A DNA stretch of 35,200 nt, from positions 1 to 35,200 of the forward strand of contig NZ_CAJRAM010000018.1 of NCBI RefSeq assembly GCF_907164965.1. Direction: 5' to 3'. How positions within the stretch are numbered: position 1 is the first letter of the stretch; every line of letters begins with the position of its first letter. The notes beneath the pieces are model-generated. The model was not told the origin of the DNA and did not search any database. It was given only the letters and a program-made list of their open reading frames with translations. The DNA comes from Coxiella endosymbiont of Ornithodoros maritimus. Lineage in GTDB: Bacteria > Pseudomonadota > Gammaproteobacteria > Coxiellales > Coxiellaceae. The position numbers and the translations under genes are program-made. Below, piece after piece: positions 18,400 to 27,943 of this stretch.

Positions 18400-18606
18400 T
18401 GCTGCATTAATAACAAATGAAATTTCTATTGAAGTCCGCCGTGCCTACGGAAAAAGACTTATGAACATGCTTATGATAACTCTTTACTTTTATTAGAAAA
18501 CAAGAAATTTGATTCATTCGCTAGGATACTTAACATACGTTTTATGTCTGAACTCTATTCGCCTTTGCCTGCTCTCCTTAATATTTTCTTGATTAATGCT
18601 AAATAA
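18400..18606 (+). pseudogene. short gene remnant, unknown
   Basis: Two overlapping frames look coding: AALITNEISIEVRRAYGKRL, and then YEHAYDNSLLLLENKKFDSF, RILNIRFMSELYSPLPALLN to a TAA at 18606. No start or family is identifiable. It may be the tail of the preceding remnant. Confidence 0.3.
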
Positions 18607-18663
18607 CATTTCGGTTATTTTGAGCATTGATTTTGTCAGTATACTCTGAAAAGGGATTATCCC

Positions 18664-19470
18664 ATGAAAAAGACATTGGTACTTGATAAGGTTATCAGAA
18701 ACTCGATTTCCATTGTAAATGCACTTCTGAACAGTTGGAATAATACGTGGGTCTTAAACAAAGTAATCGAAATAATTTTAAAAATTATTGAAAACGACAA
18801 GAGTGTTACTGAAATACGTAAAAATATTGTAAATAAATTAAAAATAAAAAAAGAGAATTATGAAGTCCAATTAGTCACTATGCGGCGTAATATGGATTCC
18901 TATAAACGGATAGTGAAAATAATAAAATGGCCAATGGCCAAAAACACTACAGTTCAAAAAGAATGGGCATATTTACTAACGAAGCGGGGAAAACTGGGGC
19001 TGTTACCTGGTACTATAAAAAACAGCAGGAGATTGCTTAAATTTATCCGCAAAGTCTACGATTTTAGCTTTGAACCCAGTTTTGAGGGTAAAAGTCTTAT
19101 ACGTGATTTCGCCATCATTGAAACGATCGAAATGCTGGAGAAAGAAATTGAGGAAAAAGAAGCCAGGTGTAAGCGTTTTATTTACAAGTTAAATACACCC
19201 TTTTCCTCGACCGGCGAAACGACTTCGGCTTTCCTTGGAGCAGTAGCTCAAATGAGCCGACAATCTAACTCGCGCTGCTTTGTACAATGTTCTTCTGAGT
19301 CTAGAGCTGACGTTGAGCGAGATGAAAGTAAGACAAAGAAGGGGCCCTCCAATCAAAATGAGTCCATTCTTCTTTTTGGATTGTTTAATGCTAACATGGG
19401 AAATTCAAATCGTGCTGTGCCCAACAAAGATCCTATTTTACCAAGAAATTCAATTCATTTTCTCACTTGA
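18664..19470 (+). CDS. intact 268-aa lineage-specific protein, possible secreted effector
   Basis: A good Shine-Dalgarno (AAAAGGGAT) precedes the ATG. This is the longest undamaged unknown ORF in the window. Residues 1-170 are strongly helical and basic (VNALLNSWNNTWVLNKVIEI; KIIENDKSVTEIRKNIVNKL; FAIIETIEMLEKEIEEKEAR), with coiled-coil-like heptads near 150-170. From about 180 the protein turns Ser/Asn/Thr-rich and disordered (SSTGETTSAFLGAVAQMSRQ; SESRADVERDESKTKKGPSN). There is no signal peptide and no clear membrane helix. A helical body with a polar flexible C-terminus is often seen in Legionellales Dot/Icm substrates, but no translocation assignment can be made from sequence alone. It stands among pseudogenes, so it may be recently or strain-specifically retained. 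Confidence 0.7.
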   Translation: MKKTLVLDKVIRNSISIVNALLNSWNNTWVLNKVIEIILKIIENDKSVTEIRKNIVNKLKIKKENYEVQLVTMRRNMDSYKRIVKIIKWPMAKNTTVQKEWAYLLTKRGKLGLLPGTIKNSRRLLKFIRKVYDFSFEPSFEGKSLIRDFAIIETIEMLEKEIEEKEARCKRFIYKLNTPFSSTGETTSAFLGAVAQMSRQSNSRCFVQCSSESRADVERDESKTKKGPSNQNESILLFGLFNANMGNSNRAVPNKDPILPRNSIHFLT

Positions 19471-19624
19471 GTGCAGAAGATCAAAATAACGTTGCAGCAT
19501 AAAACATGAAGGAGTTACAAATACACTGAACAAAACAAACAAATCGTCCCTAAAATATTAAGAAACCATTCCTACTAAGCTACAAAATAATAATTGAAAG
19601 AATATTAAAATATAATTAAATGTA

Positions 19625-20080
19625 ATGGATGATGTCTCAAGGTTAAAAATTACTACGTTAATTCAATATTTTGAAACCCGAGCTAGCGCTCGCTGAAAAA
19701 ACTACGTAACCGCAGCTAATTTAGGTCCCCAAATTGCTATTTATTATCATCCTATTCGATTTTTATATATTGGAAATAAACTTGCTGAGTTAACAAATGG
19801 AGATATATCAACTCAACAAGAAGTTTTTTTAGAAAAGAAGTAAATTATTAATTTTATTTTATTACGCTCTTTTTTCGAATAAGGAAAATAGCCGTTCTTG
19901 TGTTATTTCGATTATCGAAAAAATATCGAACAGCGTTTGAAAGCTATCAAAGAAGAATTAGAGTAGGGGATGATAAATCAATATGTTATTCAAGCAAAGC
20001 GACGAGGGTTGGTTTTATACGAAGCAGAAAAGAGGGTAAATTCAACGAAGGAGCCCAACTATGGCTTAGGACTTAACTGA
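19625..20080 (+). pseudogene. unknown small gene with an in-frame stop, plus downstream fragment
   Basis: One frame runs from ATG 19625 (MDDVSRLKITTLIQYFETRA) through a TGA at 19694 and on as VTAANLGPQIAIYYHPIRFL then ELTNGDISTQQEVFLEKK to a TAA at 19843. Further on, another frame reads DYRKNIEQRLKAIKEELE, stop, GMINQYVIQAKRRGLVLYEA, ending at 20080. No family is recognised. The two parts may have been one gene of about 150 codons. Confidence 0.4.
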
Positions 20081-20136
20081 ATGAGTAAATACAGGACTCT
20101 TTTGGGGTTTTATAACGAAATTTCATTAAGATAATT

Positions 20137-20528
20137 GTGACGTCAATAATGCTTTCCCCATTAATGTTATTAACTGGATACGCCTCTATCGTAAATGGGA
20201 CTCATCAAAGTGTGTAAGTGGTAACGCCGCCTGTTTTGGGGGTTAGCTGTTTGCTCAGGCAACAATAAAGGAAAATGGTATTTAAAATCTACGCCTGGGT
20301 ACGTGACTGTGCATCGTGCCTACGCTCCTCTAGCCGTTAGTTGCTATAAAAAGATTATCCTGCTAGCTAATAGATTGGTTTACTCTAAAACAAAATCGAT
20401 GGCGTTTGGAAATTTAGTTTTTTTTGGGGGGGGATTGTGGGGGCAGGAATAGATACCGCTTTGATTATCCTGATAGTATCATTCTACCGATGCAAAAATT
20501 AAAAAATCCACGATCCCTGAGAAAATGA
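20137..20528 (+). pseudogene. lipoprotein of the GCASIVNGT type, lipobox Cys lost
   Basis: Reading from GTG 20137 gives a signal-like stretch (MLSPLMLLTGYASIVNGTHQ). Families of this kind have Cys where Tyr stands here (LTGC-A-S-I-V-N-G-T), so the lipid-attachment residue has gone. A TAA follows at 20209. Shifting frame gives GNNKGKWYLKSTPGYVTVHR and PLAVSCYKK, which continues the pattern. Another shift in an 8-G run (about 20430) gives GIVGAGID, then DYPDSIILPMQKLKNPRSLR and a stop at 20528. Function unknown; such proteins would sit in the outer or inner membrane. Confidence 0.6.
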
Positions 20529-20542
20529 TCGTATTTCTTTGA

Positions 20543-21292
20543 TCAACTTAGTGGTGAGGAAACTTTTTCAGGAAAATATTTTTTAACCAGCGCATAGAGT
20601 ATCGCATAAGTTTCTTTATCGGGGACGCCTGAATAATCGCTTGGCCGAAAGTGCATTTGAAAAGCGTAAACAAGTTGTTGGGTTTTTTTATCCAATTCTC
20701 CCGTTTCTTGAATCGAATAGTCGTAAGCTTTTAAATGTCTTTGTAACCACCGAATACCAGTCGTCTCATTAGAAAGCCTGCGCTCCACCATTTCTTTTTT
20801 ATATTCATCGTCATATCAGGCGCCAATACTCCGCTCGTATAGTCTTTTACATAGGAAGAGAGGAGCTGGATCTGCTTTTCTTTCTGGCGAAATATCAGAA
20901 TGGCCGACAACGCAGGTGGGGTGAAGTTGATAACGCTCAATAATCTCTTTCATCAATTCAATGATTAATTCGATTTCATAATCGAGAAATGGGAACCACT
21001 CTCTTTTTTTGCCTTCCTTCTGATAATCTGAATTAACGATTTCAATGCCTATTGAAGTGTCGTTGAGATGTGTGCAATCTTGCCAGGCACTGATACCCGC
21101 ATGCCACGCACAGTTTTTTCCATCGATGAGTGATTTAGGAATAAGATAATGCACGCTTACTTCAAAAGCTTCTTGCGTCAAGATTTCAAGGGATTCTTCG
21201 AAATTCTCAGCTGTATAATGTAAAACTAAAAAGCGAATGCGTTTATCGAAATTTTTGGATGGGTAGTTCAGATTGATTTCATAAGTCATCAT
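20543..21292 (-). pseudogene. AmiD-like N-acetylmuramoyl-L-alanine amidase, split by one Trp-to-stop codon
   Basis: Residues 1-158 form an amidase_2 domain: FLVLHYTAENFEESLEILTQ (Zn-binding His25), NDTSIGIEIVNSD, VVGHSDISPERKADPAPLF (second His and the Asp ligand). A TGA at 20816-20818 stands exactly where E. coli AmiD has Trp (IGAW), consistent with TGG to TGA. The same frame then continues YDDEYKKEMVERR to a peptidoglycan-binding domain (LQRHLKAYDYSIQETGELDK; FQMHFRPSDYSGVPDKETYA), ending at 20543. Intact length would be ~249 residues. The N-terminus lacks the signal peptide and lipobox of AmiD, so the enzyme would be cytosolic unless it has lost its 5' end. Start may be 21292 or 21289; AGGGG suits the latter. 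The amidase domain alone (158 aa) might still fold, so loss of function is not certain. Confidence 0.85.
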
Positions 21293-21543
21293 TTTCCCCT
21301 GTAGGTCATTTACCTTTTGATAATAAAAATTTCTTCATTTTTAAACGTTTCATTTTATCGACCCAAACTTGCGATAATGGAGTAGTTTTATGTAAGGGAA
21401 ATTTTGAACTTACTTTATGATAGATTATCACCCTTACGGAAATGACGAAAGTATTTATTACAGCACAGAGTTGGGCTGAGCGCAATTTATGCGCTGAGAT
21501 GTCAATAATTTTTAAAAAAATTTGTATGAATAAAGGGTAAAAA

Positions 21544-22015
21544 ATTATTGAAATTGTGCCATGTGATCTTGATTGCTCAAACCAATTTGAAAAAGAAGCT
21601 TTGCTGCTTAAGTCAATTTTTTCTGATATATTTGCTGAAATCCACCATATCGGTAGCACATCTGTGCTAGGTCTCGCGGCCAAGCCAACCGTTGATATTA
21701 TCCTTGAAGTGAAAGATATACAATTAGTGGACAAATTTAATGACCCAATGGAAAAATTAGGCTATGAAGCTTGGGGAGAATATGGCATTCCAGGACATCG
21801 CTTTATGTACATACGTTCAAGGCAGGCGGCCGAGAAATTGTAAGGCATCTTTATTTTCGTGATTAGCTTAAATCTTACCTCGCTAAAGCTAAAAAGTACG
21901 CTGATTTAAAAATTGAACTGCTCAGTAATTCGCTCATGATCGACGAGGGTATATTCAAAATAAACAGGATTATGTGGAAGCGCTTGAGCAAAAAGAAATC
22001 GCCTGGATTTCGTGA
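21544..22015 (+). pseudogene. GrpB-family (UPF0157) nucleotidyltransferase-fold protein, broken
   Basis: IIEIVPCDLDCSNQFEKEAL leads into IHHIGSTSVLGLAAKPTVDI then ILEVKDIQLVDKF, the GrpB signature with the usual Gly-Ser-Thr-Ser and Asp of the nucleotidyltransferase fold. After GIPGHRFM the frame shifts, a stop occurs at 21843, and the next frame gives RHLYFRD, stop, KAKKYADLKIELL. A last shift ends EALEQKEIAWIS at 22015. The normal start appears to be ATT at 21544, so only GTG at 21556 remains. GrpB proteins are ~170 residues; the cellular role is poorly known. Confidence 0.82.
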
Positions 22016-22030
22016 CCTAAAGTAGTTCGA

Positions 22031-22222
22031 TAACGCGTAGGTTCGGCTAATCTTGTGAAGCCCAACAAATACAGAAGCAACAGGCAATATCGCAGGCTCT
22101 TACTCCAGTGTTCATTGCCGTTGCTCAATTATTTTCCCAGCCAACAGCCTGCTGAATTTGATAAGGACGATTATTTTGGAGAATAAAATTTCACCGTTGG
22201 ACTGAATAAATTTTACGCACTT
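22031..22222 (+). mobile_element. miniature RAYT-derived element, copy 1
   Basis: The left end (GCGTAGGTTCGGCTAATCTT then GTGAAGCCCAACAA) and the right end (ACCGTTGGACT...TTTACGCACTTT) match the ends of the two related elements at 25868 and 29990. The interior is the last ~100 bp of a REP-associated transposase (CAGTGTTCATTGCC...TTGGAGAATAAAAT) joined to ~45 bp of the 5' flank. The right end has a small internal deletion. It carries no functional gene. Confidence 0.6.
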
Positions 22223-22425
22223 TCTCGATATAACTGATCTTTTTTGCTATTTACTAAATTATAATTCAAAAAATTTTTTAAATCCGTTTAATAAAATCTT
22301 AATCGTATGTGCCTAAATTTGAATCAATATACACGGTTCAGGTGTATTCATTTTTGTTTACAGAAGCTTTAGAGAGATAATTAGAGTAAGTGCTATTTTT
22401 TACGCTTAAATTTAAGGGCTTTTTC

Positions 22426-25400
22426 ATGTTTGGATATTTTCACGATAAAGGCATCACTACATCCTCAACTGCTTGGAGAGAGATTGAAGAACGAATTAGC
22501 TTAAAATTTTATGATCGCCTGCGAAGGGGCAATAATCCGTTTCAATCCCTGGCGTGCTCCGTGCCAGATAAAGCGCTCTTGCTTGCCATTACCTCTATAT
22601 CAGCATCCGATCTCGATGCAAAACAAGAAGAGGCTTGTCGCGAATATTATGATTCCAAAATCGCTAAAGCGAATAGTCCGGCTAAGCAAAGCTGTTGATC
22701 AACGCAATGGAATCGGGCTACCTCATCTTTATTGTCTATTAGGGCCATCATTGGTTGCTCCTCGTCACATTTATTGAAGGTAATTCAAAGCGGCTCAGTG
22801 GAGATGCCTAAATGCGCAATGCCAGTTGGTTGTTCTCCAAACGAAAGTGAAAATATTTAAGAATTTCGCTGATAAGAAAGGCTATCCTGAATAGTTAAGT
22901 AAGGAACAGAAAAAAATATTAAAAGCGGATTTAGAAGAAGCCTGAGGTGTGCCAAAGAAAAATATTGAAGCTACAATTGCTCAATGGGGTTTAAACGATC
23001 AGACTACTGAAGCGCTTGTCCACGAGCACTTGCGCGGATTGATCACTCGAGAAATAGAAAAAATGACTCAAACTTCTTTCGCTTCCTTAAGAAAACATTT
23101 GTACTTGTTTAATGGAAAACGATTTAGACTGGAATCCACGTCTCTGGCCACGTCTCTGGATTGTAAAGAAAGATAAGCGTTTTTGAACAAACGACACAGC
23201 GAGTCTGATAATCCAAAAAATAAAGAAAAGCTTTGGTAAAACTTTCAATTAAAAATAGAAATTGCTTTTCAGGATAAAAACGAACTTGCTAGAGATACCG
23301 AATGGTTAAAAGGCAGCCGATTTATTGAAGTGAGTTTATCCGACAAGTTGTTTTGGGAGGATGAGGAGGGAGATCGGGAGTCCTTATTTGATTATGCCGC
23401 AGCGCAGTATATGGCGACTACTGATGAAACAGATAAGAAAATTCTCTTTGTGGCGATGGAGTTTTTATTACAGAACGGTGGCAAGGGGCCTCACCGGCTT
23501 TTCGAATCCCTTTAGACTGCCCTTTGTTAGATCGATCTTGAAATACCTCGATACGCCTACGCCGTTTAGCGAAGAAATGCGTGCCCAACCGCTGGAATAA
23601 AGCAGCAAAACGAAAGAGGCCCTTTCGCACTGATGTAACCGTTTCTTTTTAAATACAAAAATTAAGCAAGAACGACTTCTGGATGTGCAACAACTCACAC
23701 AGTTTTTGTGTGCGTCTTACCTGGGTTACTATTGGATCAATCACTTGCAGAAAAGGTTAATTCCGGAAAGAAAGCAGCCCGACGCAGTGCTGGTTCAAGT
23801 TTGTATCAGAATTTAAGCCAAATAGTTCAACAGAAAGAGTCCGGTCAATTGTTAGCTGCTAGAACCTATGGCACCGAAGTGGAATTACGTTCTTGTGGGG
23901 GGCGCTTACAGAGCAGGAAGTGGTTCCCATTCGTTTCTTTGACGGGACTGCTTCGTTCTGCGCCGTTCAACGGAACGGTTGGGAACTAGAGGATGAAGTT
24001 GATGAAAACGAAGCGGAAAAAAAACACTAACTCGTTAATGACATCAATTAACAGAAAAGTTTACTATAAAAAATTTAATTCCAGAAAGGATTATTATGCC
24101 GTGTTAGCCCTGACTTCGGATGCGAGCAACGAAGTGATGAGAAAATCCTATCACAAATTAGTTCTTATATGGCATCCAGACGAATGGAGAAAAGATAAAA
24201 AAATATCACCCTCCCCCGACGGATGCCTCGAAAACAAAAGAAGCTGTCCAAAACCGCTTTCAAGTAATCAATGAAGCCAGCGAAGCCATCAGCGACCCAG
24301 TAACTCGTGTTGAATACGATTATCATTGGGCTGTGTATAAAGAAATTATAAAAGCTTATAAAATCGTGGCTGGTTATGATGCTTCGCCAGTGGAGGAAGC
24401 AAGCCGTCGCAAATCAGAAGGCCCTTACTTACAGGCTACTACCGAGTAAGAATTTTTTTAGTGTTTGGAAGAAAAAGATATCGCAAATGTGTTTTCCGAT
24501 ACGCAAATGCGCAGTCCCTTCCCGTAAAGCAGAACATTTGGAAATTGATCCAAACCAAGCAGCTTTCTTATGAAGACTTTGAAAAAGAAGAATATATTCA
24601 AGATCTTTTATTGTGGCACGCTGTTTTCAACAATGATGAAGTCACCGATTATGTCTGCGAGGGATTAGGCTTAACTAAATCTCTGATTCGTCGGCTAAAA
24701 GAAAGAGATGCGAAAAGCGGATCGAACAAAGACTCCGTTGAAGAAAAATTGTGTAAGATCCATATCGTTGCGATGGCTAATGATTATTGGACTCGGTGTA
24801 AAAATCCAGATTCTTCTTTGCCAGAAAAATTTGAGGCCTTCGGATTAGGATTCCATTCCTTAGACGATGAGGCTGATTCATGCGGTAGTTGATCGCGAGC
24901 GTTTTTTGCTTTTTATTTTAAATGACGGAAGAACGGTTGATGATTACTATATTCACTTATCCTCTCGAAATGGAAATAAAGTGGCGGCGTGTGAATTAAC
25001 TCAAATTGTCAATAAATAGATGGGTAATCTAATACGGAATTACCGAACTCAAAAAAAGAAGTTATCTTTTGCCCAACTGCCTCAACAATTTGGACATTTA
25101 GAAGATGTTTTTTCGCTTGATTTATCGAACGCACTAACGTTGCTTGGAGATCAGTTCTTCGCGTCAATGGCTGTTAAAGTTTTAAAAAAGATAAGTGAGT
25201 CGAATAAAACTAATAAAATTGAATAAAGTGCTTAAAAAGATTCAAGAAAAGGTTGATGAGGAGCTGACTTCGTGGGTTGAATCGACGCAACCAGGAGACT
25301 TAGGAGTAAGACACAGCGACGAATATAACACTAAATTTTGAGAAATTCATGCTCCTAAGGTAGTAAATATCTTTTGAGAAGTCTTTAAGATTATAAAGTA

Positions 25401-25629
25401 ATATGAGCAAAAAAAGGAAATTGTTAAGAACGCTAATATGCTCGGATCGATCTTAAAATTTCTTAAATATGCTGTGCAAGCCACTCTTACCATAGAAATA
25501 GCGGCTGTCGTGTCACAGTATTTTCGTGGTGGCTTGTTCTTCAGGGCAAATACCCAGGTTTTTCTAAGAACCTGTGGGAAAGAGATTCTGGAAGAACAGA
25601 AAAAATCACCCCTAAAGGACCTTCTCTAG
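22426..25629 (+). pseudogene. large (~1,060-codon) J-domain protein, effector-like, heavily decayed
   Basis: AAGGG sits 7 nt before ATG 22426 (MFGYFHDKGITTSSTAWREI). Fragments then follow on one strand in changing frames: VHEHLRGLITREIEKMTQTS, IEIAFQDKNELARDTEWLKG, FDYAAAQYMATTDETDKKIL, RSILKYLDTPTPFSEEMRAQ, VVPIRFFDGTASFCAVQRNG, then across an A8 slip (about 24017-24024) a J-domain: KDYYAVLALTSDASNEVMRK, LIWHPDEW (HPD at 24173-24181), and after another shift RFQVINEASEAISDPVTRVE. Downstream parts are YEDFEKEEYIQDLLLWHAVF, RERFLLFILNDGRTVDDYYI, an in-frame TAG before 25020, LSFAQLPQQFGHLEDVFSLD, and a hydrophobic tail near 25440-25560. The J-domain stimulates Hsp70 ATPase; the rest is unrecognised. 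Treating this as one gene is inferred from frame shifts falling at homopolymers and no other starts with Shine-Dalgarno sites. Confidence 0.6.
23136..23159 (+). repeat. 12-bp perfect tandem duplication
   Basis: CCACGTCTCTGG occurs twice in a row within the J-domain pseudogene, adding four codons in frame. Confidence 0.95.
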
Positions 25630-25867
25630 CTGCATAAAATTTGTATTTTCAGCGATCTCATCTTCACTCCACACATTGATTTCATAGTTTTGTTTAGACG
25701 CATACACCTACTTTGCAACTCCTATTTTGCCTATTCAAGAGTCTCTACAAATGATCAAGACACCGAAAACCATGAACTAGATTTACATTTTTAGGTTTGA
25801 ATATTCATCGTCCGAGTCTTTTAATTCATCTAATAGTTATAGTAGTTATAGTTAATAGTTGCTGATA

Positions 25868-26081
25868 AAGCGCGTAGGTTTGGCTGAGCTTGCGAAGCCC
25901 AACAAAAAGAAAGAAAAACAATACAATATCGCAGAGTCCACTCAAGTGTTCATTGTTAGATTGCTAAAGGTATTTTTCCTGCCAGCTGGACTGCTGCACT
26001 TGATAAGGATGATGATTGTTTAGAGAATAAAATTCTATACTATTGGGCTTCGCAAGCTCAGCCTAACTTACGTACTTTTTT
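25868..26081 (+). mobile_element. miniature RAYT-derived element, copy 2, with long terminal inverted repeats
   Basis: The left terminus (GCGTAGGTTTGGCTGAGCTT then GCGAAGCCCAAC) is the near-perfect inverse of the right terminus (TTGGGCTTCGCAAGCTCAGC then CTAACTTACG) at about 26043-26075. The ~150-bp interior contains the 3' end of a REP-associated transposase (GTGTTCATTGTTAG...TAGAGAATAAAAT) fused to 5' flank, the same junction as copy 1. The translated remnant matches the RAYT C-terminus (KGIFPASWTAALDKDD-like). It is the cleanest of the two miniature copies. The flanking 25630-25867 shows no gene. Confidence 0.7.
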
Positions 26082-26134
26082 ACATTTAAATTATTTTAGT
26101 AGAAAAGGGTGAGTGCCTCTGTCAGTATAATTTT

Positions 26135-27440
26135 CTAAAAAACCTCACATGATTCATAAGTTCCTCCAGAATGTTCTAAAATCCATTCTTCATTTTGGAA
26201 TTTATCGATAATATCCTTTTGAAAATGTTGCTCGGGTTGATATTTTAGCCATTCGCGAATTATAAGACTTTGAATTTGAGGGTCGAGTGCCCAAACGCCC
26301 CCCTTCTCTAATATCTCCGGTTTTTTGAAAAATTGAATGGCTTGTAATACGCTCCCTAGTACAAGTGCCCGAGTGAGTTGAATATCGTTTTCGGGAACAG
26401 ATTCACCAGAATCATCAAAATTAATCGGAAATCCTCCACGAAGAATACGGATAGTAGCGCCTATATCGGTCTTATATTCAACATCAGCCAAAGGTTTTGC
26501 AGCTACTTTAGCATTATTTTTTTGTTGGACAAGTTGTAATAGAGACAGAAATTCTTTATCTTCAGAAGAACAACTAATTAAAGTTTTATTTTTAGGAAAA
26601 AGTCTAAAGGAATCAATGGAAGTAGCGACATCACGCCCCGTGCAACCAAAAATATAATCAGAAGATTTCACAAGTGCCGATAACTCATTCGTAGTGGCTA
26701 AATTTTTCATCTTATTTACACTTCTTAACTGATTAGGATCATTGTCATACACGATGACTTTATGATCCATCGATAACAATTTATCCGTAATAGCCTTGCC
26801 AATGGATCGATACCCTATGACACCGAATGTTAAATTGTTTTCCTTGATCGATATTAAAGGCAGTAATTTTTTTACTGTAGCTTCCGTAATAAGGGACGAT
26901 TCTATAATTTTTTTGCGGCGCAATTAGCGACTCCAAACAAAGGAAAAGGAGGCAACCCCTGTGTATCTAGATTTATTAACCCCGCTGTCGTTTTTTCTAC
27001 TCCTATCACTTTATATTTTCATAATATTTGTTCAGGAATAAATGACAAAGCATATCCGCCATGATCTAAAATTAAAATCTCCTCAACGTCTTCTTTTACA
27101 TGAGTCATTATATTAAACCATAACCAATTAATATCTCGGATAAAATTTTGAGAAAATTTTCCTAAACCGATCTGCATCGAGCATGGCTGATAAAAAACAC
27201 CAAACTGTTTTATTTGTTTAACGACCAATTGACATTCGGAATAATGCTTGCCAAGAACAAAAATATTCTGAGGCTTAGCTCCCAGACGGATGAGTCCCTC
27301 AATTAAATTCACTGACGTCTGTAATGGGTGATGAATATAAACAATGGCTTTTCTTTTTAAAGGTAAAAATTTGTTGCAGCCAAGGCCTTATTAATCATCG
27401 TGTCCAAAACGGGAAGACGAGGTAAAGCACTTGTTGAAAA
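26135..27440 (-). pseudogene. S-adenosylhomocysteine hydrolase-like protein, broken by a nonsense codon and slips
   Basis: The 3' part (26923-26135) has a Rossmann motif FGVIGYRSIGKAITDKLLSM, then KVIVYDNDP with the acidic ribose-binding residue, and FGCTGRDVATSIDSFRLFP, matching the NAD-binding core of adenosylhomocysteinase. The upstream frame (27312-27019) reads VNLIEGLIRLGAKPQNIFVL, EDVEEILILDHGG, then a TGA at 27021, then VIGVEKTTAGLINLDTQGL and FGVANCAAKK. There an A7 run (around 26915) has one base too many or too few and the frame moves to that of 26923 (whose only start is TTG). Further 5', AIVYIHHPLQTS and LDTMINKALAAT remain, so the true start lies beyond 27400. The family interconverts S-adenosylhomocysteine, adenosine and homocysteine; the substrate here is uncertain since true catalytic motifs are only partly present. 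Confidence 0.65.
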
Positions 27441-27943
27441 GTGATGTGGGGCAAATAAAGAGCAGGGTGGTTCTGTCGATGTGGGCGATACAACTTGTGA
27501 GCGATCCAAGACTGGGGGAAAAGGGGAGCAGAAAAGGGTCGACTCTGTTTTTGAGAAGTAATAGCCAAGCTTGCCAATATACGGGTAACTTTAAAACCTG
27601 CTTGACTTCTTATTGCAACGCAAAATAATAGTCAGTGGGGACTCCAACGAATACTAGTAAAAGAACTTAAACGCATATTTTCAGCCTCTTAAAGTACGGG
27701 GTTTTTAACATTTACTACTCCATGTGACACTATCATGTTTTTGAACGGGTAAACGAAATCCTCTATAGGATCTTAAACAGTGACAGTCTATAGATGTAAG
27801 GTTACAATATATCTGATTTGGGTATTTTTCAATGAAATAAATGATTGTTCCTTATATATATCTATTTAATCATTTATTTTTCTTAACCGTGGAAAACGAA
27901 CATGGGATGTAACACATATTTAATAGTATCTTAAGGAAAAAGA
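27441..27943. other. no supported gene; decayed or intergenic
   Basis: A short minus-strand reading near 27440-27560 may be the ruined 5' end of the adenosylhomocysteinase-like gene. From about 27640 to 27943 the DNA is AT-rich without codon-like structure and probably contains the promoter of the following hybrid kinase gene; no convincing -35/-10 pair is evident. Confidence 0.4.

Noticed and set aside
21306-21734. 142-aa minus-strand ORF opposite the GrpB remnant
   Set aside because: The plus strand shows the conserved GrpB motif; the minus ORF has no recognisable features.
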